DNA of 57,791 nucleotides from Bacilli bacterium (GCA_900770925.1 CAAGLY010000012.1:1-57791); one strand, 5' to 3'. Positions 1 through 8,595 are shown, counted from the stretch's first letter. Made by a program: numbers and translations. The notes: generated by a model not told the origin, from the letters alone.

Positions 1-126
1 CCGTTTCCGGTGTCCGAATGCCCGTTCTGCGGCCGGGGGACGAGGATTCCGAAGCAGGTCATCGAGGAGACAGAGGCGGAAGAGGAAAAGGAAAAGCACC
101 TGGGCAGAGAGAAAAGCAAAAGATAG
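1..126 (+). CDS. C-terminal fragment of a zinc-ribbon protein, possibly phage/ICE helicase
   Basis: The window opens inside a reading frame that runs 41 codons to a TAG. The visible peptide has a CPFCGRG knuckle followed by a proline and an acidic, lysine-rich tail (IEETEAEEEKEK). A single Cys-x-x-Cys-Gly knuckle and acidic tail at the extreme C-terminus is typical of DEAD/DEAH helicases carried by phages and integrative elements, but too little is visible for a firm call. Base composition is clearly richer in G and C (CGG GGG ACG, GAG, CTG) than every gene to its right, so I infer the right-hand end of a transferred element. The start lies outside the window. Confidence 0.55.
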   Translation, partial: PFPVSECPFCGRGTRIPKQVIEETEAEEEKEKHLGREKSKR

Positions 127-173
127 TAGAAATTACTCTAGCGTGAAAACATTTGCAAATTCCTAAACAATCA

Positions 174-201
174 GAAAAGGATGCCTGTTTTTAGGCATCC
201 T
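174..201 (-). terminator. Rho-independent terminator of the rarA unit
   Basis: A perfect 9-bp stem (178-186 with 193-201, AGGATGCCT/AGGCATCCT) encloses a 6-nt loop. On the minus strand it is followed by TTTTC. It lies 29 bp beyond the rarA stop and is oriented to end the minus-strand PNP-rarA transcript. Confidence 0.8.
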
Positions 202-229
202 GATCAATCTTAAGCCAAACAGAATAATC

Positions 230-1516
230 TTATTTTTTTCCTTTGTCCCTGCGGTCAAGACCAGCTAATCGCTTAGCTTCTCTCCTATCAGTGACTCTTT
301 TCTTTTCGTTAAGTCTCCGGTATTCGTTTAATGCCCGCTCATACTTTCCCTTATCCTGGCCATGATAGAAGACAAGATCCTCTTTCCCTTCGGGTAGATA
401 TTCAAGCCGATACCAGCATTCCGGATCATCATAAGGATAAGCATCTAGCGGATCAGTTCCATAGGTCTTAAGTCTCAGATAACTGCGGACATGAACAGGG
501 TCACTATCAACTTCAGCCCTTGCCTGTTCAATCGCATTCGATGCTCCTCTCGATTTTGGAGACAAAGCCAATTCTGTTACCGTAAAGGAAAGCGGTAAAG
601 AAGCCTCTGGTATACCTACCTCTCTGGCAACCTCACAGGCATGATAACAGCGGTCGACAGCCTGAGGATTGGCTAGTCCGATATCCTCATAGGCAATCAC
701 CCTTAATCTGCGGATAATTCCTTCTAAATCTCCGCTCTTAAGCAGTTTGGCAAGATAGTAGATGGCAGCATCAACTTCGCTTCCCCGGATAGATTTCTGG
801 AAAGCAGAGACGGTATCGTAATGTTCATCTCCGTCTTTATCAGAAAGATAGTTCGGCCTGTTGGCAATCTCTTTTGTCTCTTCTAAGGTAATCAGGTGGT
901 TCTTCGAATAGCTCAGAGCAACAGCCTCTAACTGGTTATAGGCAAAACGGAAATCGCCTGCTGATATCTTAGCAAGATATTCAATCGCTTCCGGAACAAG
1001 TTTTCTCTCCCCGTTTAGCCCTTTAGGGGAAGTGACAGCACGATTAAGGCCGATCTCAATCTCTTCCGGCTTAAGGCTTTCCGTCTCTAATAGACGACAG
1101 CGGGAACGAATCGCTGGATTTAAGGAAATCAGAGGATTCGCTGTCGTGCAGCCGATAAGATAGAAGTCTCCGTTTTCAAGATGGGGTAAGAGAAGATCCT
1201 GTTTACCTTTGTCTAAACGATGAATCTCGTCAAGAATAACAATGCTGGGAGCAAACCGGATAGCTTCATCGAATGTCTTTTCCCTGGTTTCCTTTTTATC
1301 AAGGACTGCATTGAGAAACAGGCAATGGACATTCCTTGAATTGGCAAAGGCCCGGGCAAGAGTCGTCTTGCCTGTTCCCGGAGGTCCGTAAAAGACCCTG
1401 CTCAGAAGAGAATCTGACTCCTTCAGTTTCTGAAGGAAGGTGATGATTTTCTTCTGTCCGATGACTTCGTCTAGATCAGATGGACGCCTTCTGTAAGCAA
1501 GAGGTTTATCAATCAT
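230..1516 (-). CDS. rarA: Replication-associated recombination protein A (MgsA/RarA AAA+ ATPase)
   Basis: A clamp-loader-like AAA+ ATPase that acts at stalled replication forks and single-strand gaps, in the cytoplasm. The 428-aa protein begins with the family's RP-xxLDEVIGQ box. Walker A is GPPGTGKTT (about residues 44-52) and Walker B is ILDEIHRLDK, followed by sensor 1 (GCTTANP) and the arginine-finger region (AIRSRCR). The C-terminal half matches the RarA tetramerisation region (YEDIGLANP near residue 280). Length is normal for the family. The start ATG overlaps the 3' end of the upstream PNP gene by 8 bp, so the two are translationally coupled, with the terminator at 174-201 downstream. 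No defect is visible. Confidence 0.95.
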   Translation of the reverse strand: MIDKPLAYRRRPSDLDEVIGQKKIITFLQKLKESDSLLSRVFYGPPGTGKTTLARAFANSRNVHCLFLNAVLDKKETREKTFDEAIRFAPSIVILDEIHRLDKGKQDLLLPHLENGDFYLIGCTTANPLISLNPAIRSRCRLLETESLKPEEIEIGLNRAVTSPKGLNGERKLVPEAIEYLAKISAGDFRFAYNQLEAVALSYSKNHLITLEETKEIANRPNYLSDKDGDEHYDTVSAFQKSIRGSEVDAAIYYLAKLLKSGDLEGIIRRLRVIAYEDIGLANPQAVDRCYHACEVAREVGIPEASLPLSFTVTELALSPKSRGASNAIEQARAEVDSDPVHVRSYLRLKTYGTDPLDAYPYDDPECWYRLEYLPEGKEDLVFYHGQDKGKYERALNEYRRLNEKKRVTDRREAKRLAGLDRRDKGKK

Positions 1517-2345
1517 CTTCTATGCCTTTCTCAAGGACTTCTAAAGCAAGTCCAAGCAGAATTTCGAAGTCTTTGGAGCTGTTCTTTCCCCTCTCTACGA
1601 CTTCCTGATCCGATAGCTTCTGGTCAAGGATGCCAGTTCCGTAGTTGGTCAGAAGAGAGATTCCGATTGTCTTCAATCCCCTGTGGCTAGCCGCAATCGC
1701 TTCAATCGCTGTCGACCTTCCGACTGCATCCGCACCTAAATGATGGGCAAGGGCAACTTCGCTTTTTGTCTCATACTGAGGCCCTGTGAACTGCCTATAT
1801 ACACCTTCCTTAATAGGAAGTGACAGCTTCAATGCTTCTTTAAGGACTTCATTCCGGTCTCTCTTATCGTAGACATCGGACCTGTCCGGAAAACGAGGAC
1901 CGAATTCAGGAATGTTCGCACCGATTAGCGGAGAAGGAACCATCAGAGAAATCTGATCCTTAATCAGCCTGAAAGTGCCCGGCTTATAGTCGATATTTGC
2001 GCTTCCTGCTGCGTTAGTCAGGATTAAGCGCTTGATTCCAAGCCTTTTCCTTAAACGAATCGGTCTTACACACTCTTCGCTAGTGTAACCTTCGTAATAA
2101 TGGATTCTGCCTTCGGCTAGAACAATCGGAATAGTTTTATAGTAGCCAAAGACAAATCTGCCTTTATGGGCCTTATTTGTTGCTTTCGGCCTGTTTGGAA
2201 TATCGGTAAACGGAACGGAAATAGGAGAGGTCAGTTTCTTAGAAAACTCATTCAGTCCTGTTCCTAGGACAACTCCGATTACCGGCTGCAAAGAGACTTT
2301 GCTGAGGACATATTCTTTCCTCCTGAGATACTGACTGTATTCCAT
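1509..2345 (-). CDS. punA: Purine nucleoside phosphorylase (trimeric PNP, class II)
   Basis: Phosphorolysis of (deoxy)inosine and guanosine to base plus (deoxy)ribose 1-phosphate for purine salvage. Family motifs in order: GTGLN phosphate loop, HKGRF, GRIHYYEGY, NAAGS, FTGPQYET with the purine-contacting Glu, and LLTNYGTG. The usual GMSTVPE segment reads GRSTAIE, a substitution in a conserved loop, but the Ser is kept. I start the gene at ATG 2345 (MEYSQYL, 278 aa), with a purine-rich stretch just upstream. A start at 2408 adds 21 residues with no family counterpart and would run into the divergent dtd promoter. It overlaps rarA by 8 bp and is probably co-transcribed with it. Together with deoC at 21854 it supplies deoxynucleoside catabolism. 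Confidence 0.92.
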   Translation of the reverse strand: MEYSQYLRRKEYVLSKVSLQPVIGVVLGTGLNEFSKKLTSPISVPFTDIPNRPKATNKAHKGRFVFGYYKTIPIVLAEGRIHYYEGYTSEECVRPIRLRKRLGIKRLILTNAAGSANIDYKPGTFRLIKDQISLMVPSPLIGANIPEFGPRFPDRSDVYDKRDRNEVLKEALKLSLPIKEGVYRQFTGPQYETKSEVALAHHLGADAVGRSTAIEAIAASHRGLKTIGISLLTNYGTGILDQKLSDQEVVERGKNSSKDFEILLGLALEVLEKGIEDD

Positions 2346-2415
2346 CTTGTTTCTGTTCCCTTCCCGATTATTATAATTGGTTTCCCTTTCAGATACGATG
2401 AAAAGCAAAATCCAT

Positions 2416-2421
2416 TATAAT
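2416..2421 (+). promoter_or_regulatory. -10 box of dtd, placed for a leaderless mRNA
   Basis: A consensus TATAAT ends exactly 6 nt before the dtd ATG, so the expected transcription start coincides with the A of the start codon. The bases in between (AGTCAC) contain no Shine-Dalgarno sequence. No good -35 is seen. Confidence 0.6.
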
Positions 2422-2427
2422 AGTCAC

Positions 2428-2877
2428 ATGCGAATTTTAATCCAAGAATGCCTTAAGGCAAGCGTTGTTGTCGACAGCAAAGAAATCTCTGCTATCAATA
2501 ACGGAGAAGTCATCTTTGTCGGGTTTACCCAAGGAGACAGCGAAGAAATCATCGATAAGATGTTGACAAAAAGGAGGAAACTGCGAATTTTCTCCGATGA
2601 GAACGGAAAGACAAACCTAACTCTTGATCAGACTAAGGGAGATATTCTCTGTGTTTCCCAGTTCACTCTCTATGCCAATCTTCAGAAAGGGAATCGCCCT
2701 TCCTTCGAACAGGCAAGGAAAGGAGAAGAGGCAAAACAGCTATACGACCTCTTCTGTGAAAAGATTGAAAAAGTCGCTAATGTCAAGTTCGGTATCTTCG
2801 GTGCCGATAGGAAAGTCTATCTCATCAATGACGGTCCCTTCACCATCTTCAGGGACTCTAAGGAGCTAGTCAAATGA
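2428..2877 (+). CDS. dtd: D-aminoacyl-tRNA deacylase
   Basis: Cytosolic proofreading enzyme that removes D-amino acids (and glycine from tRNA-Ala) from mischarged tRNA. The 149-aa protein starts MRILIQ and shows both signature motifs: SQFTLYA (the -SQFTL- substrate motif) and NDGPFT in place of the usual N-x-GP-V/F-T cross-subunit motif. Length is right for a DTD dimer subunit. ATG 2428 is chosen because the family begins at MR(x)hhQ and because a TATAAT lies immediately upstream. Starting at 2377 would add 17 unrelated residues. The stop overlaps the mnmA start as ATGA, so dtd and mnmA form a tRNA-quality/tRNA-modification operon. Confidence 0.93.
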   Translation: MRILIQECLKASVVVDSKEISAINNGEVIFVGFTQGDSEEIIDKMLTKRRKLRIFSDENGKTNLTLDQTKGDILCVSQFTLYANLQKGNRPSFEQARKGEEAKQLYDLFCEKIEKVANVKFGIFGADRKVYLINDGPFTIFRDSKELVK

Positions 2878-4016
2878 AAGATAAAGTTCTTCTCGGTCTC
2901 TCCGGCGGAGTAGACTCTGCCGTTGCCGCCTATCTATTAAAGAAGCAGGGCTATGATGTCACCTGCTGTTTTAGGCGTAACTGGGACAGTATCACCAATA
3001 ACGACATCAAAGGCAACCCGACTCTCTCGGGAAGCAAATGCTCGCAGGAATTCGACTATGATGATGCCGTCGAGACTGCCTTTGAGCTTGATCTTCCGAT
3101 TATCCGTAAGGATTTTATCGAGGAATACTGGAACGAAGTCTTCTCTAGGTTCATCAAGACTTACGAGAAAGGACAGACTCCAGATCCGGATGTCTTCTGC
3201 AATAAGTTTATTAAATTCGGTCACTTTCTCTCCTACGCAAAGAGCTTAGGCTTTGACACAATCGCAATGGGCCATTATGCAAGGAGAATCGATGAGAATA
3301 ATGAAAGCCATCTTTATAAGGCATATGATAAAAACAAGGATCAGTCCTATTTCTTAGGACAGATTTCCTCTGAACAGCTCAGTCACGCTCTTTTCCCTCT
3401 TGCCAACTTCACTAAGCCCCAGGTCCGGCAGATTGCCGAAGAGCTTGACTTAAGCGTTGCCAAGAAGAAGGATTCTACCGGTGTCTGCTTTATCGGAGAA
3501 CGGAACTTCAAGCAGTTCCTAAGCAACTACCTGCCGGCAAAACCGGGAGACATTGTCGATAGGCAGACGCATGAAGTCTTAAAGAAACATGATGGTGTCC
3601 TCTACTACACGGTCGGCCAGCATAGAGGCCTTGATATCGGCGGAATCAAAGGACACTCAAGGGATCCTTATTTTGTTGTCGGCAAGGATGTCAGAAAGAA
3701 TATCCTTTATGTGGCTCAGGAAAACGGAAACAGCTTCCGAAAATCCTACCGCTGTTCCTTAGAGGGACTTAACTGGATTGGTTCTGATCTTCCGATTACG
3801 GATTATCCCTGTTACTGCAAATTCCGCTATCGCGGAAAAGACAGGCAGGTTACTTTCTCTCTTCAGCCCGATCACACAAAGGCCTGGCTGACCTATCCTG
3901 GATATGACTATGTCGCTAAGGGACAGATTGCTGTCCTCTATCAGGGAGAACGCCTGTTAGGTTCTGGTATCATCAGCGATACCTATGATGAGAATAGGAA
4001 CCTCATTCCGTACTGA
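2874..4016 (+). CDS. mnmA: tRNA-specific 2-thiouridylase
   Basis: Thiolates U34 of tRNA-Lys, -Glu and -Gln, using persulfide sulfur and ATP. The PP-loop SGGVDS is at residues 10-15. The first catalytic cysteine is in DPDVFCN (C109) and the second, persulfide-bearing one in TGVCFIGER (C205). The C-terminal beta-barrel has YYTVGQHRGL. The 380-aa length is normal. It is coupled to dtd by an ATGA overlap and followed by rpsU with its own promoter. A substrate tRNA-Glu(TTC) is encoded at 14976. No anomalies. Confidence 0.96.
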   Translation: MKDKVLLGLSGGVDSAVAAYLLKKQGYDVTCCFRRNWDSITNNDIKGNPTLSGSKCSQEFDYDDAVETAFELDLPIIRKDFIEEYWNEVFSRFIKTYEKGQTPDPDVFCNKFIKFGHFLSYAKSLGFDTIAMGHYARRIDENNESHLYKAYDKNKDQSYFLGQISSEQLSHALFPLANFTKPQVRQIAEELDLSVAKKKDSTGVCFIGERNFKQFLSNYLPAKPGDIVDRQTHEVLKKHDGVLYYTVGQHRGLDIGGIKGHSRDPYFVVGKDVRKNILYVAQENGNSFRKSYRCSLEGLNWIGSDLPITDYPCYCKFRYRGKDRQVTFSLQPDHTKAWLTYPGYDYVAKGQIAVLYQGERLLGSGIISDTYDENRNLIPY

Positions 4017-4032
4017 TTTTCTTGAAAATATC

Positions 4033-4061
4033 TTGTAAACCTTAAGAAGAATTAGTAAAAT
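4033..4061 (+). promoter_or_regulatory. Promoter of rpsU
   Basis: TTGTAA (4033-4038), 17-bp spacer, TAAAAT (4056-4061). The predicted start near 4068 gives a leader of about 28 nt carrying the GAGGTG ribosome-binding site at 4083-4088. Confidence 0.65.
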
Positions 4062-4095
4062 CTTTTTTGGCATTTTAGAAACGAGGTGAGTTACT

Positions 4096-4266
4096 TTGCC
4101 AAAGACTATTGTCAAGGATAATGAGAGCTTAGACAGGGCCAGGAAACGTTTCAAACGTCAGGTCAATAAAGCCGGCACTATCGCCGATTACCGTAAACAT
4201 GACTTCTTCCTTAAGAAGGGTCTCAAACGGAAGCTCAAATCCGAAAACGCCCGTCGTCGTCATTAA
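4096..4266 (+). CDS. rpsU: 30S ribosomal protein S21
   Basis: A 56-aa very basic protein beginning PKTIVKDNESLDRARKRFKR and ending in NARRRH, which matches S21 over its whole length: the conserved V-x-x-x-ESL-x-x-A-hhRFKR block and the second helix FFLKKGLKRKLKSE. It binds 16S rRNA near the anti-Shine-Dalgarno region and helps initiation. The start codon is TTG at 4096, seven bases after a clear GAGGTG. Rare starts on a ribosomal protein can reflect autogenous tuning of its level. It is bracketed by its own promoter and terminator, so it is monocistronic. Confidence 0.93.
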   Translation: MPKTIVKDNESLDRARKRFKRQVNKAGTIADYRKHDFFLKKGLKRKLKSENARRRH

Positions 4267-4273
4267 GGGTAGA

Positions 4274-4298
4274 AAGGCTGCTTAGGCGGCCTTTTTTC
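4274..4298 (+). terminator. Rho-independent terminator of rpsU
   Basis: An 8-bp stem (4274-4281 with 4286-4293, one G-U pair) with a TTAG loop runs into TTTTTTC. It starts 8 bp after the rpsU stop. Confidence 0.85.
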
Positions 4299-4322
4299 TT
4301 TTTCCTTTTCTTCCTTTCGTAT

Positions 4323-4328
4323 TAAAAT
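4323..4328 (+). promoter_or_regulatory. -10 box of sdaA, near-leaderless
   Basis: TAAAAT ends 9 nt before the sdaA ATG, in a pyrimidine-rich tract with no Shine-Dalgarno sequence. The expected transcript would have only about 2-3 nt of leader. The -35 region is pyrimidine-rich and weak. Confidence 0.45.
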
Positions 4329-4337
4329 ATTTCCAGA

Positions 4338-5549
4338 ATGAAATCACTCAAAAATCTTCTTAGGGTTGGCCCCGGTCCTTCCTCGAGCCACACAATCGGT
4401 CCTTTCCGGATCAGTAAGGACTTCCTCTCTGTTCTGCCAGAGAAAACTTCATCGGTCAGAATTACCCTGTATGGTTCCTTAGCAAGGACAGGGGAAGGAC
4501 ACGGAACGGATAAAATCATCCGGATGGCTTTCTCTCCCTTGCCCTGTGAAATTTCCTTTGACTGCAAAGCGAAAAAGCTATTGCATCCCAATACCAGGCA
4601 GTGTGAAGCCTTAGATACAGAAGGGAAGATTCTATTAAGCAAGCGCTACTGCTCATTAGGTGGAGGCTCTTTTGCCCTAGAAGGAGAAAAAGCAAAAGAG
4701 AACGACATCTATCCGTTCAATTCCTTCAATGAAAGGAAAACCTATAGGAAAGAGAATTCAATTACCGATAGGTATAAGCTGATTGAATTCTTTGAAGGAA
4801 AAGATATTCTCATCTTTGCTGAGAACCTTCTTTCCTTATCCTTCAAAACCATTGAAGACTCCAGGAAGAAACAGGATGTTCTGCCTGGTCCATTGAAACT
4901 GAAAGCTGTTGCCCATGATATCTATTCTCAGGCAAGGAAAAGCCATGATTCCTTTGAAAAGAACAGGAGGCTGTTATCTGCTTTTGCCTATGCGACAAGC
5001 GAAGCCAATGCAAGAGGCGGTAGGGTGGTCACTGCCCCTACCTGCGGATCGGCGGGCGTCGTGCCTTCGGTTCTCTATCACCAGTTCAAGGTCATGCATC
5101 GCGAGAGGAAGGACTTAGCAAAAAGCTATCTAGTCGGCGCGTTAGTCTGTGATTTTATTAAGAATAATGCCTCTATATCAGGAGCCGTCCTTGGCTGTCA
5201 GGCTGAAATCGGTTCAGCCTGCTGTTTTGCTTCTGCAGCCTTATCCTATCTTAACGGACTTTCGTTGTTTCAGATTGAATATGCATCCGAAGTCGCCAGG
5301 GAGCACTTTCTTGGCCTCACCTGTGATCCAGTGAACGGGTACGTTCAGATTCCATGCATCGAACGGAATGCCATGGCTTCAATCCATTCTTACACCGCGT
5401 ATGAATACGCTAAGGAAATTGCAATATACCGGGAAAACAAAGTCTCCTTCGATAACGTCATCCTGGCCAGGAAGGAAACCGGTTCTGAACTATCACCGGA
5501 TTTAAAAGAGACAGCGCTTGGCGGTCTAGCTAAGATCATCCGCTGCTAG
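4338..5549 (+). CDS. sdaA: L-serine dehydratase, iron-sulfur dependent, single chain
   Basis: Deaminates L-serine to pyruvate and ammonia using a [4Fe-4S] cluster. The single 403-aa chain carries both modules. The beta-like N-terminal part has GPSSSHTIGP (about residues 12-21). The alpha-like C-terminal part has APTCGSAGVVPS, GCQAEIGSACC and GLTCDPVNGYVQIPCIERNA, which supply the cluster cysteines. The N-terminal module is shorter than in E. coli SdaA. It may feed pyruvate to this probably fermentative organism. It has its own near-leaderless promoter and converges on the minus-strand gene at 5546 with a 4-bp 3' overlap. Confidence 0.94.
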   Translation: MKSLKNLLRVGPGPSSSHTIGPFRISKDFLSVLPEKTSSVRITLYGSLARTGEGHGTDKIIRMAFSPLPCEISFDCKAKKLLHPNTRQCEALDTEGKILLSKRYCSLGGGSFALEGEKAKENDIYPFNSFNERKTYRKENSITDRYKLIEFFEGKDILIFAENLLSLSFKTIEDSRKKQDVLPGPLKLKAVAHDIYSQARKSHDSFEKNRRLLSAFAYATSEANARGGRVVTAPTCGSAGVVPSVLYHQFKVMHRERKDLAKSYLVGALVCDFIKNNASISGAVLGCQAEIGSACCFASAALSYLNGLSLFQIEYASEVAREHFLGLTCDPVNGYVQIPCIERNAMASIHSYTAYEYAKEIAIYRENKVSFDNVILARKETGSELSPDLKETALGGLAKIIRC

Positions 5550-6520
5550 AAAATAATCTTATCTGAGCCGACTTCTATTTTCTCAAGCCAGTCAGGAACT
5601 TTTGAAAAGGGAAGTTCCTTTTTCACTATTTCATTTTCCCCTTCCTTTATTGCAAAGACTAAGGGGATACGATTCTTCTCTGTCTGGATCCTATAATTCT
5701 TGAAAAACAGATATCCAAAAAAGATCGAATTCTTTTTCCTTGTCACCCCGTTGTCTTTTCCAAAGTAGGAGAATGTCCTTAATTCCTTCCTTTCGGCAAA
5801 AGAAAAGGGAGTCTTTCCGTCGCATAAAGTCAGGAAATACTTCTCCACTCTTTTGCTCCTTTCTTTTTTCCTGTTTCCTAGTTTTTCTTTGCCATCATAA
5901 CTGACATTCCCATAGAAATAAGGGCCATCTTCTTTCGGTGACCCATCAAGAAGATTCAGTATCGGATAGTTCTCAAATGTTAAGGTGCACTCGATATCTG
6001 CTTTTTTCTCTTCTATCGGTTCTCCATCGACATAGCCTGTCCTTATGGCATCATAGAGAATCGGCTTCCCGTCTTCTATCCTATCGGAGATGATCTGTGC
6101 GTCTGTTTCATAGAAAACCTCGTTAGAGTAATCTAAGATCCTCTCGGCATAGATTTCCGGGTGATCTTTATCTAAAAGCAGAAAACGGATTGACTTTCCA
6201 AAGCTCTTCTCACAGGTCAGATAGACGATATGCTTGCTCGGATAGATCAAAGCCGAAACATAGTCAGAGGCATTCTTCCCGTTCTCTTTTTCCACGAATT
6301 CGAACTGGCAGGTCAGTTCCGGTTCATAGTCCTTATCGATGGTATAGTGTACAGATAAACGTTTTCCCTGTTTCCTTTTCCTATTCTTCACCCTTCCGAT
6401 CTGATAAGAGTAGATTCCGGATGAGGAAATTCTCTTAAAGAGAATGATTCCCACCCTTCCCCTAAGGACAACACAGACGGCAAGCACTGAAGCAATCTTA
6501 CGGATTTTCTTATCCTTCAT
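5546..6520 (-). CDS. Hypothetical membrane-anchored or secreted protein
   Basis: I do not recognise a family. The 324-aa product has a basic N-terminus (MKDKKIRK) and a short hydrophobic segment at about residues 9-30 that is interrupted by arginines, so it is a signal anchor or a weak signal peptide. The rest is hydrophilic, beta-rich and Lys/Glu-heavy, without cysteine pairs or recognisable catalytic motifs. The start is supported by AGGAGG 9-10 nt before ATG 6520. It is a lone minus-strand gene between convergent sdaA and the terminator of tkt. The intact frame with normal codon use argues that it is expressed. Confidence 0.75.
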   Translation of the reverse strand: MKDKKIRKIASVLAVCVVLRGRVGIILFKRISSSGIYSYQIGRVKNRKRKQGKRLSVHYTIDKDYEPELTCQFEFVEKENGKNASDYVSALIYPSKHIVYLTCEKSFGKSIRFLLLDKDHPEIYAERILDYSNEVFYETDAQIISDRIEDGKPILYDAIRTGYVDGEPIEEKKADIECTLTFENYPILNLLDGSPKEDGPYFYGNVSYDGKEKLGNRKKERSKRVEKYFLTLCDGKTPFSFAERKELRTFSYFGKDNGVTRKKNSIFFGYLFFKNYRIQTEKNRIPLVFAIKEGENEIVKKELPFSKVPDWLEKIEVGSDKIIF

Positions 6521-6578
6521 GAATCACTCCTCCTATCCTATATGGGAAAGAAAGAAAGGATTATTTTCGCATCAGATG

Positions 6579-6603
6579 AAAAAAACCGGCTTTTCAGCCG
6601 GCT
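6579..6603 (-). terminator. Rho-independent terminator of tkt
   Basis: A CCGGCT/AGCCGG stem (6586-6591 with 6596-6601) with a 4-nt loop is followed on the minus strand by TTTTTTTC. It lies 25 bp beyond the tkt stop. Confidence 0.8.
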
Positions 6604-6627
6604 ATTAGACCAAATCAGACAAGAGAA

Positions 6628-8595
6628 CTAGGAAAGAAGCTCCTTGACCTTCCTTGCCACCTTCTCCGGAGTGAAGCCATAAGCATCTAAGACTTTATCG
6701 GCCGGAGCAGAAGCACCGAAGTCCTCAACACCAAGGACGGTCTTCGCATAGCGGTAGTTGCCATTTGGCCTTCCCCTCTCGATGAAGACACGGTGATCAT
6801 AGTCGTTTCCGAAGACTTCCTCCTTATAGGAGTCTTCCTGCTGATCGAACAATTCCGTGCAAGGCATAGAGACAACACGGACATCGATGCCGTCAGAAAG
6901 AAGCCTGGACTGGACAGAGACAGCCAGATTGACTTCTGAGCCAGTAGCAATCAGAGTCAGAACTGCTTTCTCCTTCTCTTTGGAGACAACATATCCGCCC
7001 TTTAAGGAACCTTCGAAAGAAGATTCCGGATTATTGGCTAAACCCTGACGGGAAAGAATGATGGCAGTAGGATGGTCTGTGCTAGAGAAAGCAGAGCGGT
7101 AGCTTGCAGCTGTCTCAATGGCATCAGCAGGACGGAAGAGATTAAGATGCGGAATCGCACGTAGCCTTGTCCTCTGCTCAATCGGCTGATGGGTCGGTCC
7201 GTCTTCTCCGACCGCTAAGGAGTCATGGCTGAAAAGATAGATGGCAGGAAGTCTCTCCCTCGCTGCCATACGGATAGAGGCTTTCCTATAATCCGAGAAG
7301 ACAAGGAAGCACCCGACATAGGACCGTAATCCCCCATGGAGAAGGATACCGTTCTGGATAGCACCCCTAGCGAACTCGCGGATACCGAAATTGATATTCT
7401 CGCCCTGACGATTCTCTCTAGAGAAGTCCGAGAAGGTTTTGACATGGGTCTTTACGGAATCAGCAACATCAGCACTTCCGCCGAAGAGATTAGTTAACTC
7501 GCCCGCAACAACATTTAACAGAGCCTGGGAGGTATTACGGGTCGCATCCTTAAAGCCATCCTCATATTTAGGTCCGTCCTTGAAGAGATAAGGTGTGACA
7601 TCGTTATCCTTAAGATCCCTGAAGCGCTCATATTCGTCCTTATGGTTTTCCTTATACTCGGCCTGGATCTTCCTATCTTCCTCTTCTGCCTTCTTTCCGC
7701 GGGCAGCAAAGGTATCCTTAAAGGCCCTGTAAGCCTCTTCCGGAACTTCAAAAGGAGGGAAGCTGACACCAAGGTTCTCCTTAGTCTTAACGACCATCTC
7801 GCTGGTGAAAGCCTTTCCGTGCGAAACATGGCTTCCGGCTAATTCGGAACCGAATCCGATAACTGTATGGCAGATAATGATTGTCGGCTTTTCTTTGGCA
7901 GTCTTAGCTAAGATGATGGCGTGATCGATTTCTTCGATATCGTTTCCGTCTTCGACTTCTAAGACATTCCATCCGGCAGCAAGGAAGCGCCCCTTCGTAT
8001 CTTCGACAGAAGAATTGGATAAGGGACCGTCTAACGTACAGTCATTCTTATCGTAGAGAAGGATCAGTTTGTTCAGATGCCAGACACCGGCTAAGGAAAT
8101 CGCTTCCTGGCTGATGCCTTCTTCCAAGCATCCATCACCGGTCAGACAGTAAGTGAAATGATTGCAGAGCTTATTGCCATCTGGATAGATTGCGGCAAGA
8201 TGGGCCTCCGCAACTGCCCTGCCGACAGCCTGGGCAATGCCTTGGCCAAGAGGACCAGAGGTAGCATCAACACCCGGCGTATGGCCGACTTCCGGATGCC
8301 CGGGAGTCAGGGAGCCGAGCTGACGGAACTGACGGAGCTGTTCAAGCGGAATCGGATAGCCGGCAAGATGGAGAAGGGCATAGAGAAGAGCGGAGCCATG
8401 TCCGGCAGAAAGGACGAAGCGATCCCGGTTAAACCAGTTCGGATCTTCCGGGTTAGCATTCCTGTGACGCGTATAAAGCGTATAAAGAAGCGGAGCAGCG
8501 GATAAGGCCATGCCAGGATGGCCGCTTTTCGCTTTCGAAATCTCGTCGAGGGCGAGACCGCGAAGCGAGGCTAAGGCAATACGATCGTATTTCAT
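6628..8595 (-). CDS. tkt: Transketolase
   Basis: Thiamine diphosphate- and Mg-dependent transfer of C2 ketol units in the non-oxidative pentose phosphate pathway. The 655-aa protein has the full three-domain order: the TPP domain with SAGHGSALLYALL and the GDG...N diphosphate motif (GDGCLEEG to DKND), the pyrimidine domain with GGSADVADS and EDGPTHQP, and the C-terminal domain. An AGGAGGA ribosome-binding site lies just upstream of ATG 8595. The gene is preceded by the structured RNA and strong terminator at 8645-8826 and may be controlled by it by attenuation (inferred). A separate TAAAAT between that terminator and the gene could give independent transcription. Confidence 0.96.
   Translation of the reverse strand: MKYDRIALASLRGLALDEISKAKSGHPGMALSAAPLLYTLYTRHRNANPEDPNWFNRDRFVLSAGHGSALLYALLHLAGYPIPLEQLRQFRQLGSLTPGHPEVGHTPGVDATSGPLGQGIAQAVGRAVAEAHLAAIYPDGNKLCNHFTYCLTGDGCLEEGISQEAISLAGVWHLNKLILLYDKNDCTLDGPLSNSSVEDTKGRFLAAGWNVLEVEDGNDIEEIDHAIILAKTAKEKPTIIICHTVIGFGSELAGSHVSHGKAFTSEMVVKTKENLGVSFPPFEVPEEAYRAFKDTFAARGKKAEEEDRKIQAEYKENHKDEYERFRDLKDNDVTPYLFKDGPKYEDGFKDATRNTSQALLNVVAGELTNLFGGSADVADSVKTHVKTFSDFSRENRQGENINFGIREFARGAIQNGILLHGGLRSYVGCFLVFSDYRKASIRMAARERLPAIYLFSHDSLAVGEDGPTHQPIEQRTRLRAIPHLNLFRPADAIETAASYRSAFSSTDHPTAIILSRQGLANNPESSFEGSLKGGYVVSKEKEKAVLTLIATGSEVNLAVSVQSRLLSDGIDVRVVSMPCTELFDQQEDSYKEEVFGNDYDHRVFIERGRPNGNYRYAKTVLGVEDFGASAPADKVLDAYGFTPEKVARKVKELLS

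Noticed and set aside
8158..8505. A 115-codon plus-strand frame inside tkt.
   Set aside because: It lies antisense within well-conserved transketolase sequence, has Arg/Gly-rich noise composition and no ribosome-binding site. It is a shadow frame.
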